A DNA stretch of 64,000 bases from Mesaphorura yosii (Eukaryota > Arthropoda > Collembola > Poduromorpha > Tullbergiidae). The stretch lies in assembly GCA_009869945.1 (NCBI GenBank), contig WIXG01000107.1:62001-126000 (forward strand). The letters run 5' to 3'. A program made the translations under genes and the position numbers. Below the pieces are notes generated by a model. That model ran no database searches. It was not told the DNA's origin and was given only the letters and a program-made list of their open reading frames with translations. Every line of letters starts with the position of its first letter. Within the stretch, counting starts at the first letter, position 1. Below are positions 49,230 through 64,000 of the stretch, piece by piece.

Positions 49230-50609
49230 TTAATTCTTCGTACCGGGCGGGATTACCGTATACGAAGTTGACACAAATCTTGTTAACGTTGAATGCGTAT
49301 CGGTTGTTGGATACGTCTGAAGAGTCAACGGAACTCCGTTCAGACGCACTGGACAGAGAAGCTCCGGTCGCACATTCCAGCAAACGGTGTAAATTGCAAG
49401 TTCAAATTCTGGACTGGTTCCTATAAACCCTCCTCCAATTGGCTTTGAATGATCGTGCCACACGAAATTGTTCGTTTCCATTACGTATCCTTTCTGAAAA
49501 CGAACTCTCTGATCAGCACGCTCATTTCATTCGTTGAGGACAAATGAAAATCTTACGCCGCCCAAGTCCAGGAAATTAGCTGCCACAGTTCCACTTGTCA
49601 AGTTGCCGCTCGCTTCTTCAAGATCATAATAAACCCAATTGTGAAATCCCTGCACTATGCCATTGTACAGTTCCCCGGCAAAAACATGCTCGAAACCTGA
49701 AGAACTCAAATATCCGCCTCCACGATTGAACAGACCAAACCAAATTCTCGCAAAGTGGCTTCGTCCAGATGGGTAGCCGTTTTCTTCCAGAAACGCTTGG
49801 GCTCGCCGCATGACGGGTGTGGCGAAGACGGCATTCAAGAAGTCGTTTTCCTCAGTCAACTCTTCCGGAGTTACAACTTCCGGGATGCTTGCATTCGCAA
49901 CGTAGTTATCAAGCAGGGCAATCAGTTTCGAAAAGGTGGGCCCTTGGTATGCCATCGGATCCACGGCAAGTAGTCTTAATGATAACAGTTAGCCAGACGC
50001 TTATAGTGAATAGAATCGTGACTCTCTGCTACAACTTACGGGGTCGAATTCAGATGAACAGTGACATATTCGGCCACATTATTAAAGTCCAGTGCCAGAA
50101 GTTCTTCCGAGAGCTCTGACAGCTTGTCATTTGACACGCCTAGAAGCAAGTTTCTTTATGGAACATTGTGGGACGGCGTCCCACCATAAATTACTGAGTA
50201 TTCTTACCGCATAACTCATTATAATCTGGGCAGCAGTTCCTATCTCCAATACACGCTTTATTGCACTGGCAAATGGCGCCCGGAACATCCGCAGCCTCAC
50301 ACTTCTCGGAACAAGTCTCAACGCACAACTGCTCATAATCCAAACAGCAATCTCCAAAGTTCTGACAAACGGAATTGCACTGGCAAGGAGCATTTGGGTC
50401 AAGAACTGCACCGCATCTGTCTCCGCATGACGAACTGTTTCGAGCGTCACCGTACACTGTTATTATTAAAGCTTATTATTAAGCTAAGTTATTTACTTAT
50501 TATTAAATCTACCGAATAAATATTTACATTAATATCATTTAGCCTTACCTGCAGCAGCAGCACCAGACGCGGTTGAAACCAGAATTGACAACAGAACAAC
50601 GTACTTCAT
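49230..50609 (-). CDS. ENDOU: EndoU-family endoribonuclease with two somatomedin B domains
   Basis: Five minus-strand exons (50609-50549, 50456-50208, 50139-50040, 49974-49557, 49493-49230) join in phase to 363 residues. A signal peptide (MKYVVLLSILVSTASG) is followed by two eight-Cys somatomedin B modules, then the XendoU catalytic domain. Catalytic candidates are the His in GFEHVFAGE, the His in GFHNWVYYD, and the Lys of HSKPIGGGFIGTSPEF, a segment shared with vertebrate ENDOU (KPVGSTFLGTSPEF). The family cuts single-stranded RNA at uridines with Mn2+ and leaves cyclic phosphate ends. Secretion plus somatomedin B modules matches vertebrate placental protein 11 (ENDOU). Confidence 0.93.
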
Positions 50610-51193
50610 GTTGCTGTTAGTATTGTGCAAGCCTGTGTCAATGTGTCGTCAAATGTGAACTGACAAAACACGATGACAAAGTGAAACAGAAGCTAGCGAC
50701 TCACCGAATGTCGATGTCGAACAAATTGGTACTGTTCAAATGTTATCTTGATTCATCACAATGCTGTTTAATTGTTGTGTGTTTGTCTAATGGGCGCCGT
50801 ACTAATAGCTTCACGAATTAATCGAACCCTCTACATTATGGAATTATCAACATGTTCATCATGATGATGATCAGAATGTTCTCATCTGAGACAAGATTAG
50901 ACCAGACTGTGCTCTCCGTTTTGGTGCTTGAAACGGCCAATCCAGACAACAAAATTTATTGAAAATTCAGCTCTCCAACTCGATGCACCCCACCGTGAAG
51001 GAATGCAAACTGATAGTTGGCTCAAGTTTTCACCTGGCAGATATTTGCCAATTGACGCAGACTAGCGACCCTGATATGCCGAATGTCATTGTCAAGTACA
51101 TTGCTTCATTAATGCAATGTAATGTAATGACGAAGCAAAAGTCAAGTGCCCCAATCAGTTCATACCAGCTTCAGGAAGTCAACACAATGCATT
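50610..51193. other. spacer between ENDOU start and VPS35L stop
   Basis: ENDOU promoter side and VPS35L 3' UTR. A minus-strand AATAAA lies at 50955-50960; another overlaps the VPS35L stop codon itself (51193-51198). Confidence 0.45.
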
Positions 51194-54100
51194 TTATTCA
51201 CCACTTATTCTAGCGAGCAGCGATTCCAATTCTGGGCGATTATTGGTTTGACTTCGTAGAAACTGTAAAACTTTCAATAAAAACTTGGGGTCATTATTTT
51301 TCTTAACTAAATTAAATATGTTAGCGGCCAGATTTTCCATTCGTGTCAAGTCGCCCCAATTGACCAACTCCAGAAAAAGGTCCAAACCCAACTTTCCCTG
51401 ATAGGTCAAAAACTGCTAAAATGGTTTGACTGACGGATGTCACAATTTTTAAGACTAATCTTTTACCTGTTTCTTGTACTGCATTGAATCCCCAAGGACT
51501 TTAAGCTTATTCAATAGTTCATTCAATAATGTCGACGAGATTGAGTTAACATCGTTCAGAAATTCCTCACTTCCACCATAAAGTGAGTCATTCGCATCAA
51601 CTTCAAAAATTCAAAACGGGTTGAATAGAAATGAATTAGATTATTAAGGAATCACAATATTCTTCAAGTGCGTACCTCCAGAAAAGTGATACAGGTATTT
51701 CTCTTGTGAGTACGCGCCAAGCAAGCCGAGGGCGTCAAATAAAGTCTGGGATGAATTCCAATCAATAGTTACGAAACCCTTGAGTAAATACAGCATCGTT
51801 TCTTTCGGATTGTCAGGAACAGCAAGTAACGTGCTCAGCTGGAACAAACAAGAATGATTACGATTAACTATTGCACGTGCACCACGAATTTCATTTCCCA
51901 TTGTGCATCCGAACAATGCAGCGACAGCTTACGAGATTGGAGATGTATGAATCCAACACGGCTTCGTGACAATCAACTTCAGCTCTATTTTCGTTCAAAA
52001 CGGTAATGGCGGCTTTTAAGCAGGCGTCACCTACGAAAACATATTCTCATTATGATGAGGTCAGAACCTAGAAGTGGTTAACAAAGAAGCTCCAATTTTA
52101 CCTTGGCTAATGCAGTGATTGGAATATGCGATTTGACTAGCTAATAAATACAGTTGTAGCTGCGAGTAAATACTCTCCAACGATGGAATCGTGATAAAAG
52201 CGTAGGCGACACAGGCAGAAATGAACCCTTTCGTTCTTTTCGTGTGATGTCCATCAACTAGAGAACGAACTTCCATGGCGAGTCGACAAATACACTAGTC
52301 GAAGTTGAGAAGATGTGGCATTAATTTCATACAACAAGAATTCCCAAATCACGGTCTAACCTGAATCAGTTCGGTAACGACAATGTCGATATTCGTAAAG
52401 GCACCGCGAGCGTCATCGTAAAATTCCAACAGCTTTTCGAAATCACGCCCATAATGTACTTTCAACACGAAACCACAAATGAGATGCCCAATTTGTTTCA
52501 CTTCGTCGATTGGAGTTAAAGCGCTATTACGAAATGATCACGTAACTTTAGAACTACTCGTTTCTAGTACTATTACGGAAGTTGAACGGTCAGACCTACT
52601 CGACGGAATCATGAAGGGTAGTGGCCAAATGCGTCAATGTGCTGACCAGAAGAGAATCATGCACGGGCTGTGTGTTCTTAGAATTGAAGGTAGACAAGAC
52701 ATTCTTCGATACATCCGGATTTAACATTGTCACAAGTTTCAGGAACTTATTCTATTGGAATACAAATATTAGCTAGGACAAAAGGCAAGATCAATAGTTT
52801 GGCGGCTCACCATGTACAGTAGATTTGTTATGTCGCTTAAAGTGAGCAACTTCTCGACAATGTTAGCGAACATTCCGTGATACATTTCTGCGTCACGGTA
52901 TGTTACACGACTTAAAATATGCTCCAGGAACTCGTTAATTGTATCGTTCTGCCATATAAAAACAGACAGTTGGTTTTCAATAAAGACGCACATTGATGTG
53001 AGTCAATGTGCTTTCTGTCTCTTACCCCAAAATGCTTGACGAGAAATTCGACCCAGACCTGACACACCGACAAATACTCTTCACGATTTTGCAGTTTCTT
53101 GATTTCAGGCCAGACGCGACCCCAAATATCTTTTACCAGATCCTGGTGTGAATCAGTAACAATGAGGCATAAACCCAGATTTTGAAGGATGCGTGACAGA
53201 TTTGACTCCAGTGTCAGCGTCATGTCCAAAATTGAAATGCACTCCTCGCTAATGAAGGAAGGTGGGAAGGTTGAAAGAACCGACGACATCAACACCGACT
53301 TCCAGCTACAAGTATAAATTCCAGCCATGAATTAATTATCTCGAAAAGCATTTTCAGTAGAGCTTACAAAGGAGGTAGGCTTGAAACCAGCTGAAGTGTG
53401 TAATGAAGGTGCTCCCCGCGATGCACTAAACATTGAAGGATCCACTCAACGCCAGGCAGTAACACGCTCACGTACGATTCCATGGAGACTTTCGACTCGG
53501 ACATTTGGCGAGAGTTTCTGAAGTTATCAAGAACCTAAAACACAACGGTTATAATGCCGCTCCTGGAAGTTGGTAAAGAAATACATCTGGATCTTGACGT
53601 ACTTGATCATGGAGTAGAAGCAAATCTTGAAAACACTGCATGTAGAGTTCCTTGTGGTCTGGAATTAAGTCCATCGCCACACGGCAAAGGTAGCATCTAC
53701 CATTCATGTTCACATTCGAATTAATGTCGTCCACTCCATAGGATGAGTGCGAGTGCGACGAAGCCGACAAGCAGCTACATCTTACCTCAAGTACACGGAA
53801 ACAACAGGATCCCCAATTCCCCAAACACTGCTGAGCAAGCGTCTTAGAATCACGCCGTAATCAGGGCTGTAATTAGAAAGAACGCTTGCAATGTAAACAT
53901 TACCATGTTATGTCGAGGATTTGGCGTCTAGCAATCTTACTTTGGCGTAATGAAGGAATACGACTTCAATATCGCCAACTCAATCACGACTCTTGGTAAG
54001 AGTTCTCGTATCGAGCCGACCTTAAAGAACCAATTCTTGCAAGTTTCCTTTGCCACTTCTACCGAAAGTGTGTCACTATAATTTACGAACACATTAGAAC

Positions 54101-55241
54101 ATCGCTTATTACCTAACATCAGACATTGTAAATTCTGCAAATTGCAAAGTTACCTTTGCTTCCCTTTAAGTCGATTGTACACCATTAAACCAAACTTGTC
54201 AAAAATGTCAGTTATAATGACAAACTTAGTTGGATAGAAATATACGACCGATGAATCGCCGAGTAATTTGCAGCACTGCAAAACGAAAAACATGTTCATT
54301 GACCCTGGTTGAGCGCAACAGAAATTTTATTTTTTCTCACTTGTATAGCAATTTTGAGGGCATTTACACGAAGGTCGGCATTCCAAGCGTCTGAGAGTTG
54401 CTGGTCCAATTGATTTATCTATAGAAAATCGTCTATCTCAATAATTTTAGCAATAATGAAGGTTTTTGACTGATGATTTACCTTTGCTGTGTATTCTTCC
54501 TGGCTTAGACCACCAAAAAATTGCTTCGATCCGGTATCGACGTCAAGCTGCTCAAGACGATGTAAAACTTTCTCGCTCACCCCGTGAACTTCTCCTGAAT
54601 GCAAGATTATCGACATCATAGCTGGCGCGCTCTCAATAAGTATCATGCGCAAGGTCACAAACCGCTTGATTCTCCTGAAGTTCCTGTCGGACCGTAAACC
54701 GAAGTCGTCAGCGACAGCTTCTCTTGGGTTGTAAATTTTGTTAAGATAGAATGCTTCTTAACACTCCAAGGCTCGAATGTATCTTTTGTGGATCGGTATA
54801 GTAGCGATCCTTCGGATGTATTGACCATGTGACCAATTCCCTGTGTTTCTGCCACAGCCATTCTCGTCAAGGGGTCCAAATTTTGGATTGATAACAGGTC
54901 CATTCCATTCAAGGGATCCCTCGCTTGAAGGATTAATGCCTGTGGGAAAATTTAAAACGAAGCTTTGTAGCATTCTGTGCATGTCATGGCCATGTCTAAT
55001 GCATCACGCAAAGAACAAGCTTTTGACATTTGATTAGAATATTAGAAATGAACAACTTACGCTTTTAACTTCCAGCGGATGGTTTTGGGTTGTCTCCTTT
55101 CGGAGTACATTCTTAAATTTCAGCTTTCTCTTGTAAGCTTTCTTGTCGTTGAACCTAGATTCCAATAATTACATTGTGTACGAATTGATTAAGAAGCGCA
55201 GCTGTAAGGGTCTTGACAACTGCTTACCACTGATACGACAT
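51194..55241 (-). CDS. VPS35L: VPS35-like retriever complex subunit
   Basis: Minus strand, many exons (I resolved the first four in full: 55241-55228, 55154-55061, one from about 54948 to 54662, and one from about 54588; the rest only in part). Conserved blocks in order: [13 protein letters not shown], the helix [65 protein letters not shown], the central HEAT-like repeats, [19 protein letters not shown], and [12 protein letters not shown] near the end. All match the animal VPS35L (C16orf62) family. VPS35L with VPS26C and VPS29 forms retriever, which returns integrins and other cargo from endosomes to the plasma membrane. The first coding exon is only 14 nt (Met-Ser-Tyr-Gln and two bases). 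Confidence 0.9.
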
Positions 55242-55884
55242 TTTCCTTCGATGCTGGGAGTGGGCAGGCCGCCAGGGTGAGCAGGTAATTGATGAGTAAA
55301 TTAACGAATACTGCCACTTTACGCCTGCGATTGACTTGAAATTTTGCGTGAAATGAGATGTAATTCAAGCAAATTCTCGCGGCGTGAGAGGCAAAATGTC
55401 AACACTGCATTTCCATTGTCCCGGTTCAGAAGGCCTACCTACAAGAAGACAATCAATATCAATACCACAATGCTGATGAATTTATTCATGCCAAGTCAAG
55501 TACATAGTCGAGTTTATTTTGGTTGAATTTTGATGTTCATGACTCTAATTCGACTCCGCTTCTCGTTGCAATTTGAGAGTGGGCGTATGTACGAATTGGG
55601 TGTGGATGGACAATACAATGAACTGAATGCAATTTCCAATCATTTCAAGTACAAAAAGTAAGAAGTTTATTAATCATATCATTCAATACCACTTAGCCTG
55701 TCCACCTTTATAAATACTCTTCCATAATTCCGCTGCACGCTAGTCTATGACCATGCACAATTTACAGTTAAGTCCGTGAACACAATCAAAACAGTTCATA
55801 AGAAGCCAATTCAATGGCTGTACAAATTAGTGCAATACGCGATAATCATAGCACAATTTTCAATTTTCCTAATCTAAGGGTTAG
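55242..55884. other. spacer between VPS35L start and JMJD6 stop
   Basis: VPS35L promoter side and JMJD6 3' UTR (minus-strand AATAAA at 55666-55671). No gene is seen. Confidence 0.45.
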
Positions 55885-57213
55885 TCAGTTATGCCGCTCT
55901 CGAGAACTTTCTCTTGACTCGGGTGATTCAGTTCTTCGATTCTTAGTCGAATTATTCATTCCATTATCAGGCGACCGAGACCCGTGCCTCCTTCGCTTTC
56001 TTTTCTTCTCGTGCAAGCTGGACTGCCCGCTGTCATCTGCGTCCGACTCCGAACTAGATGAATTGGAAGAGCTCGATGAACTGGAAGAGTCGCTTGAGCT
56101 ATCTGAGAATATTCCGCTGTGTGTGGTTACATCCACATCATCAGCTTGAGCAGCCAAGTCAGGATGCTCAGATTTCAGAATCTGATACCATTTCTTTGAC
56201 AGTTTAGGTCTGCCTCGAACTGTTTTGTGCCACACAATGGGGAAGTTAGTCCGCGAACAGAAGTTCTGCGTGACAGCCACCGTCATGTCCAGATTCAAAA
56301 CCACATGCCACCAGCCTCCCGGTACAAACACGGTTTCTCCCGGTCTCTGTAATATTTCTAAAGGTGCGTACTCAGAAGGCCACGATGGAAGTTGAGTCCG
56401 AGGATAGATAACATTGAACCAAGTAATCGCTTCATCTTGTTGCTTCCCACCTTCCGCAGATGTCACCTTGATTAACTCTTTGGGTGTAGTTGTGGGAAAA
56501 AGGCACCACCTTTTATGGCCTTTGACAAGAGCGTTCCAAGCACTTGTTCCTAGTGGGTCAATATGAATCCCGGTTCCACTTCTTGGAGGTCCCATTACAA
56601 ACCATCGGTATGGCGGCCGTCTTCGCTCCCCAGAATATCTGAATAGGTCGTCGCGAAAGTAGACTGGAACAGTGAAGTCGTCCAGAAGTCGGTTTCGCCG
56701 CGGGTGTTCTCCAAAGCTGCTGTCGAAAATGTACAGAGGGCTGTCGTCCCTCGTAGTCCTCATGTACTCAACGAAATATCTCATTTTCATTTTGACACTG
56801 TATCCATCGTTGTCTTCGCCACATTTAAACTTTTGGTTTCGATACTTCTTAGCCAGACGCTGTAGGGTCCATTTATAATTTGCTTTCCATTCGTCTTGGC
56901 ATCCCGTGATGACTACTGGGCGGTATTGCGATTCATACTTCGCAATAAACACTTCAAGTGACGTGTTGTGGACGCTAATTCTTTCAACTTCGGTAGATTC
57001 CTTGAAAGATGATAAGGAGCAATCAAAAGTCTCAAAGTACCGATGTTCCACCCAAGCATTTTGAGATTTCAACTCCGGTCTGGCTCTTGACTTGGCATCC
57101 TTAACTTTCCGTTCCAGTTTTCCAGAAGTTTTGTCCGTGACAAGCTCCTTCTTGCTGCTACAAGAGCTTCCAGCGCCTGCATCTTCAGCTTTGCATGTGC
57201 TAAGATTTTCCAT
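55885..57213 (-). CDS. JMJD6: JMJD6 bifunctional lysyl hydroxylase / arginine demethylase
   Basis: A single coding exon, 442 residues. A basic N-terminal region contains SRARPEL, then the block [20 protein letters not shown] and [16 protein letters not shown], which are nearly identical in animals. The Jumonji iron site is H-x-D in GIHIDPLG and the distal His in GGWWHVVLN. The C-terminus has a long Ser/Asp/Glu run and basic RKRRRH-like nuclear signals. It is an Fe(II)/2-oxoglutarate oxygenase of the nucleus that hydroxylates lysines of splicing factors such as U2AF2; arginine demethylation is disputed. The frame is open 21 codons further to 57276, but a TTTACAG at about 57250 suggests that part is leader and intron, so I start at the ATG 57213. 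Confidence 0.95.
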   Translation of the reverse strand: MENLSTCKAEDAGAGSSCSSKKELVTDKTSGKLERKVKDAKSRARPELKSQNAWVEHRYFETFDCSLSSFKESTEVERISVHNTSLEVFIAKYESQYRPVVITGCQDEWKANYKWTLQRLAKKYRNQKFKCGEDNDGYSVKMKMRYFVEYMRTTRDDSPLYIFDSSFGEHPRRNRLLDDFTVPVYFRDDLFRYSGERRRPPYRWFVMGPPRSGTGIHIDPLGTSAWNALVKGHKRWCLFPTTTPKELIKVTSAEGGKQQDEAITWFNVIYPRTQLPSWPSEYAPLEILQRPGETVFVPGGWWHVVLNLDMTVAVTQNFCSRTNFPIVWHKTVRGRPKLSKKWYQILKSEHPDLAAQADDVDVTTHSGIFSDSSSDSSSSSSSSNSSSSESDADDSGQSSLHEKKRKRRRHGSRSPDNGMNNSTKNRRTESPESRESSRERHN

Positions 57214-57779
57214 GAATGTTTGGTGAAAATTCCAAAAATTCCAATCAACCTGTAAATATATTTTGTACACGCTCATTGCAAAGTAATTTTTTTCGGTGAG
57301 CGGAATTGATTAAAAAATTGAAAGTATCTGTAACATGTTACATTACCCGCTTGCAAGAAGTGGTTTGAAATCTCCTGCGACTTCTTAGTCTAAAACACCT
57401 CACTTAACTAATTAAATCAGTTAACGGACACGCTCCTCGAGAGGGATACTGGCAAGGTCTTTGACTTGCCTCAATCGATTACGCATAGAACGAATTGAGG
57501 ATTTGAATTTCCAGAAACTTCTTTGTTTGCCGCAGTTTACGTTATGTCTCATCTCAAACAGAACGAAATGAGAGCATTGGATGTATTCCCAAATTCGGCG
57601 AATACTCCATTTTTACTATTGGTATACAATGAAATTCTAGGTCATCAGTTAGCCAAAGTGATAAGAAGAGTGATAGAGTGAGAGTAAGAAAGCAGATGCA
57701 TATTTGAAAGCTTTCGAAGGCAAAATGATTGTCGAGTTCGTAAAATTCATTTATTAAAACTAATTAAATTCCACTGGTA
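57214..57779. other. spacer between JMJD6 start and mitochondrial EF-G stop
   Basis: JMJD6 leader and promoter, then the EF-G1 3' UTR with a minus-strand AATAAA at 57750-57755. Confidence 0.45.
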
Positions 57780-60783
<3,004 letters not shown>

Positions 60784-61491
60784 CTTTTAACAGACGCACA
60801 ATCACTGGACCTATGGCCGCAGGAACTGTGCTCTCTTCGACGGTCGCCCCTAGATCGGCACGCTTTGCCCTTGAACTGATTGCGATTCACGTGCCGTTCA
60901 GGTGACCGGCTGGGATCTATTGTCCTGAGTCCTGAATGAGTCAGTATTCGTCATCAGCGCACCAAGCAGACCAAACTTAACTAACTAGGTAACAATCAAG
61001 TCAATCTCTGTACTATTGATAGGCCCAGTCTCGTCTCGAGTCTACCGTGCAACTCAAACTCGTTCAATTTACCACGAGCACTTCACACGTGCTCTCACTT
61101 TCGCCCAAACCTAGTTCTTCTTCGTATATACTTGAGTATTTCTAAATACACATTCGGCGGCAAATTTCAGGTGGAAAGACTATTGATAGCCTCGAAATGA
61201 AAACAAGTGCCGCAGTGTCCCATCCTCAGTTCGATGCAGTGCAGTAGAATGTATGGCGAGTTAATGGAGTAATAGTATTTAGTTGTTACATGTTACTTAA
61301 TTTAATTAAATTACTTGTTAAGACTTTATAGTGTTAGAGGGGAGGAGGAGCAGGGTGGAATTCTGACCAGGATTCAAGAAAGGGTAAGATCAGTCCGTTT
61401 ACCACTTGTCCAGTCAGTGCCAGTAATTATAATGGCTGTTTATGATGATGGATTTGGTCAATGACAGGAATCGTGATTTCGTAATTGCATC
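60784..61491. promoter_or_regulatory. shared divergent promoter region of GFM1 and the HP1-type gene
   Basis: 708 bases between two start codons on opposite strands. I can see no named element with certainty. A GA-rich purine run (GGGGAGGAGGAGCAGGG) at about 61339-61355 lies in the part likely transcribed as the leader of the HP1-type gene. Confidence 0.4.
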
Positions 61492-62861
61492 ATGGACCTG
61501 GACATTGAAAGTGGTGTGGTTGAGGTGGAAGTTATGACATCAAATGAGAATGAGAATCACCCTACAGGACAGAAAGAAGTTGACTCTCTTGAAGGGAATT
61601 CACTACCAGTTGGTATTCTGAAGACTGATAATATAAAGACCAAGAAGAAACGAAGCAAGTCCAGTGTTTCTAGCAAAGGGAGCACTGTAGCTAAAGCTAA
61701 AAGCGTAGTATCCGTGGATCCGTCCCAAACCTCGTCGCAATACTATGTGGAACGCATTGTTGATAAGAGACACAAATGTGGACGAACTGAATACCTGATC
61801 AAGTGGGAAGGATATCCCTCGTAAGTGCCTTGTGTCGCTTGTATGATTCGTACGATAATCCTGATGATTTCTTGCAATCTACGATCTCTTCTATGATATG
61901 GAATATGGTTACCGATCGTCTGTGTTATTATCTGTTGTGCTTATAAAGTCTCATCTTATACAGGTCGGACAATACCTGGGAGCCGCATGAAAACATATTT
62001 TGCCAGAAGTTGGTGGATGAATTTGAAGCAAAACGGAAGGCAAAACAGAGGGAAAGTTTTCCGAAGAGAGTCGAGAAAAAACCGGAGATAAAACTGAATA
62101 CAAAGAAAGTTCGCCAGTTATACAGCGCTAGCTCCTCAAGCTCCGAAGAGATAATCACAAGAAAGAAAAAGCGTGACGGAGATACAAAAAAATTGAAAAA
62201 ACCTGATTTGAAATCGAATATACATGGGGAAAATGACAATGCGCACCAACGCTCACTTTCAACTTCAACCACGAAGCCACGGGGCGGAATTTCTGCCGAA
62301 GGAGTCAAGAAGGTTCCGCCGCCACCAAAAAGAACGGAGATTGATGTGAATGCGTTTTTAAAGGCGAGAAACTATGCCATCAGCCAGGTGAGTAGGGCAT
62401 TCCTACCTTGTGATTCGGAAAACTAGTAAGTACTCTTTTAAATTTGAATAAAATTGTTTAGGCAGGTGCTCAGACAGGGTTTGATCGTGGATATGAGCTC
62501 GAAGAAATCGTAAGGAAACATTTACTATTTCAGCCGTGAGTCTTTCATCATCTCAGTATTTTTTTGAATTGTAGGTGGGTCTGAGCAAGACAACAACTGG
62601 TCGTCGGTTCTTAATCAAATGGAAAGGGGTTAGTACCAAATATACTCTGAACTTCTGCAAAGCGAAGTTCAGTCCCGATAATAATACGAAATTCCATGCC
62701 TGTTTTCATAATGCTAGGTTGACGATCTCGAATTAGTCCCTTGCTCTACTTGCAACAAGCGTTGTCCTCAACGAGTCATCCGATTCTACGAAGAAAGAAT
62801 CCACTTTGCCAGCGACTCAGAAAATGATTCATGTGATGAGTTTTGTGAGCCCGAACATTGA
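61492..62861 (+). CDS. HP1-type heterochromatin protein with chromodomain and chromoshadow domain
   Basis: Five exons join in phase to 332 residues: 61492-61820, 61964-62387, 62462-62509, 62575-62628, 62718-62861. The chromodomain begins YYVERIVDKR and includes LIKWEGYPSSDNTWEPHEN, the aromatic cage that binds methylated histone H3 Lys9. A long basic hinge (KKxRKKK-type clusters) follows. The chromoshadow domain runs from GFDRGYELEEI to RVIRFYEERI, the dimerisation surface. HP1 proteins usually have about 200 residues; this one is longer because of about 85 residues before the chromodomain and a long hinge, more like Drosophila HP1-type variants. The C-terminus is acidic with several Cys. AATAAA at 63171-63176. 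Confidence 0.92.
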
Positions 62862-63638
62862 ACGCAAAAGCCTATAAACGTGGACGCTCAATTCTCAAGC
62901 CTGCTATTCTCTGCATCTAGCCGGACCATCGCACCGGCGCTGACTTGGTCGACTGTCGCTCTATTAATAGTTAGGAGTAGGAATATTATCTTATCTCTGG
63001 GTTGACAAGTCTAGAAAAGTCTTCAAATCCAGATGTGTTCTACTTACTGAGTCATTAAGCAACTGTGTGTTCTTGTAGGTTATAACATTAAATATTGAGT
63101 TTGTCCTAAGAATTGTAATGGCAAAAGAGAGTATTACTTTTTGTTATGTTAATTATATTGAAATTCCTGGAATAAATAATTAATTTGTTGTCGAATGGGG
63201 TTGATCACTCACCCACATATTATGTTTTGTTTGTGCTCTTTCAGAATTCAGAAACTGCCAAAGGAGTTTAACAAGGAGTCGAAAGATTCGACCCGATTTT
63301 TAAAATGCAATGCGACGCCATATCAGATCAGAATCGAATGAATGAACATGGTTCCCTGAGCTACCTAATCAATCAGCATAATCAGCAAGCACATCTCTAA
63401 AGTTAGAATTTCCTTACTCGATTCCAGTGCCTCATCCCTGACAGACAAAAGCTCAACTCATCTTTGTCAGGTGCAGCACTCGCGGTTAGATGACAGGAAA
63501 GCTTTGTCAGTTGAGACAGGGCCCGACAAAATCACAATTAAATCTGCAATTAGAATTAGAAGTTTCGAATAACTCAAAAATCGATCATCAAGGGTCACAT
63601 TATCGTTCATTGGACTCTCACGCGTACGCACCGCCAAC
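62862..63638 (+). other. HP1-type 3' UTR and spacer
   Basis: 3' UTR to about 63195, then about 440 bases leading to the start of the right-edge gene. No other gene is seen. Confidence 0.45.
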
Positions 63639-64000
63639 ATGTCAGTCTCGGTATCGGAGCCGGACAAAGCAGGATCGCGTAACTCATCCTCCTGTCACAG
63701 CAGCGGTAGGAAGCGACCCCAATTAAACTCTAGAGAGATTCCACCAGAAGTCCGGTATGTCGTCATTCGGCAAAGTGTCATGCTCTGTCTGGTTGTGCAA
63801 CCTTATTTCGTGTCTGTGTCGTTGACCTGTCCAAGCGCTTCACAGACTCAATTACCATCGCGAAGTTCCCATCGAGCGCTTAAAAGCTGCAACTCCCAAG
63901 CCTGATGGGTATCTCCCTCCAACCTTTTTGCCAAGATGGCCAACCATTCCTCTAGATGCCAAACTCCCAAGAATGAAGCTCCCGAGCGATTTGTACATTC
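63639..64000 (+). CDS. first two exons of an unidentified gene (3' partial)
   Basis: Exon 1 63639-63754 starts ATG and ends CG|GTATGT; exon 2 starts at 63846 after TTCACAG, and the phases fit. The spliced frame stays open to the window end, giving about 90 residues. Exon 1 is Ser/Arg-rich and polar; exon 2 reads EVPIERLKAATPKPDGYLPP and then a Pro-rich segment ending KLPSDLYI. No family is recognised. The frame continuity over a good splice pair is the main support. Confidence 0.5.

Overview
This is a stretch of animal nuclear genome. Coding regions are cut by many short introns with GT..AG ends, there are AATAAA polyadenylation signals, and there are no operons or ribosome binding sites. The gene content points to an arthropod: triple chitin-binding (CBM14/peritrophin) protein, GH20 hexosaminidase of the insect chitinolytic type, trypsin-like proteases, a 7-TM chemoreceptor-like protein. 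Motile-cilium genes (NME7, CCDC39) mean flagellated sperm or cilia are retained. The chemoreceptor-like protein, with a P-Y-x-W-[DN] segment near its N-terminus, together with a fungal/bacterial-looking GH30 glycosidase that carries host-type introns, make me favour a springtail (Collembola). That is inference from memory of those families, not a search result.

Layout. 1-372 is the last coding exon of a Gly/Asn-rich, transcription-factor-like protein. About 12 kb follow (to 12.84 kb) with no convincing gene. 12.8-14.7 kb: two tandem MIF tautomerase genes. 16.3-16.9 kb: a small two-exon gene of unknown function. 17.1-18.35 kb (-): a SERHL/kraken alpha/beta hydrolase. 18.8-21.5 kb (-): a nine-exon GH30 glycosidase with a carbohydrate-binding-like domain, Thr-rich linker and GPI-anchor-like tail. 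23.4-25.1 kb: a 10-TM transporter-like protein. 25.6-26.9 kb: intronless chemoreceptor-like gene. 27.9-31.4 kb: three-domain chitin-binding protein with a 2.7 kb intron. 32.0-33.2 kb: decayed Tc1/mariner element with recognisable terminal inverted repeats. 33.3-34.4 kb (-): broken trypsin-like gene abutting it. 35.0-36.1 kb (-): MARCH2/3-type RING-CH ubiquitin ligase. 36.8-39.75 kb (-): beta-N-acetylhexosaminidase in 14 exons. 40.95-42.3 kb (-): second damaged trypsin-like gene.

From 43 kb the window is dense with housekeeping and ciliary genes: NME7 and CCDC39 (+), ENDOU with two somatomedin B domains, VPS35L, JMJD6 and mitochondrial elongation factor G1 (all -), an HP1-type chromo/chromoshadow protein (+), and the first two exons of an unidentified gene running off the right edge.

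Themes: chitin/carbohydrate handling (CBM14, GH20, GH30), paired ciliary genes (NME7 then CCDC39, same strand, 0.6 kb apart), and two decaying serine proteases, one ending at a transposon. Exon boundaries were deduced by eye from splice signals, reading-frame continuity and family resemblance.
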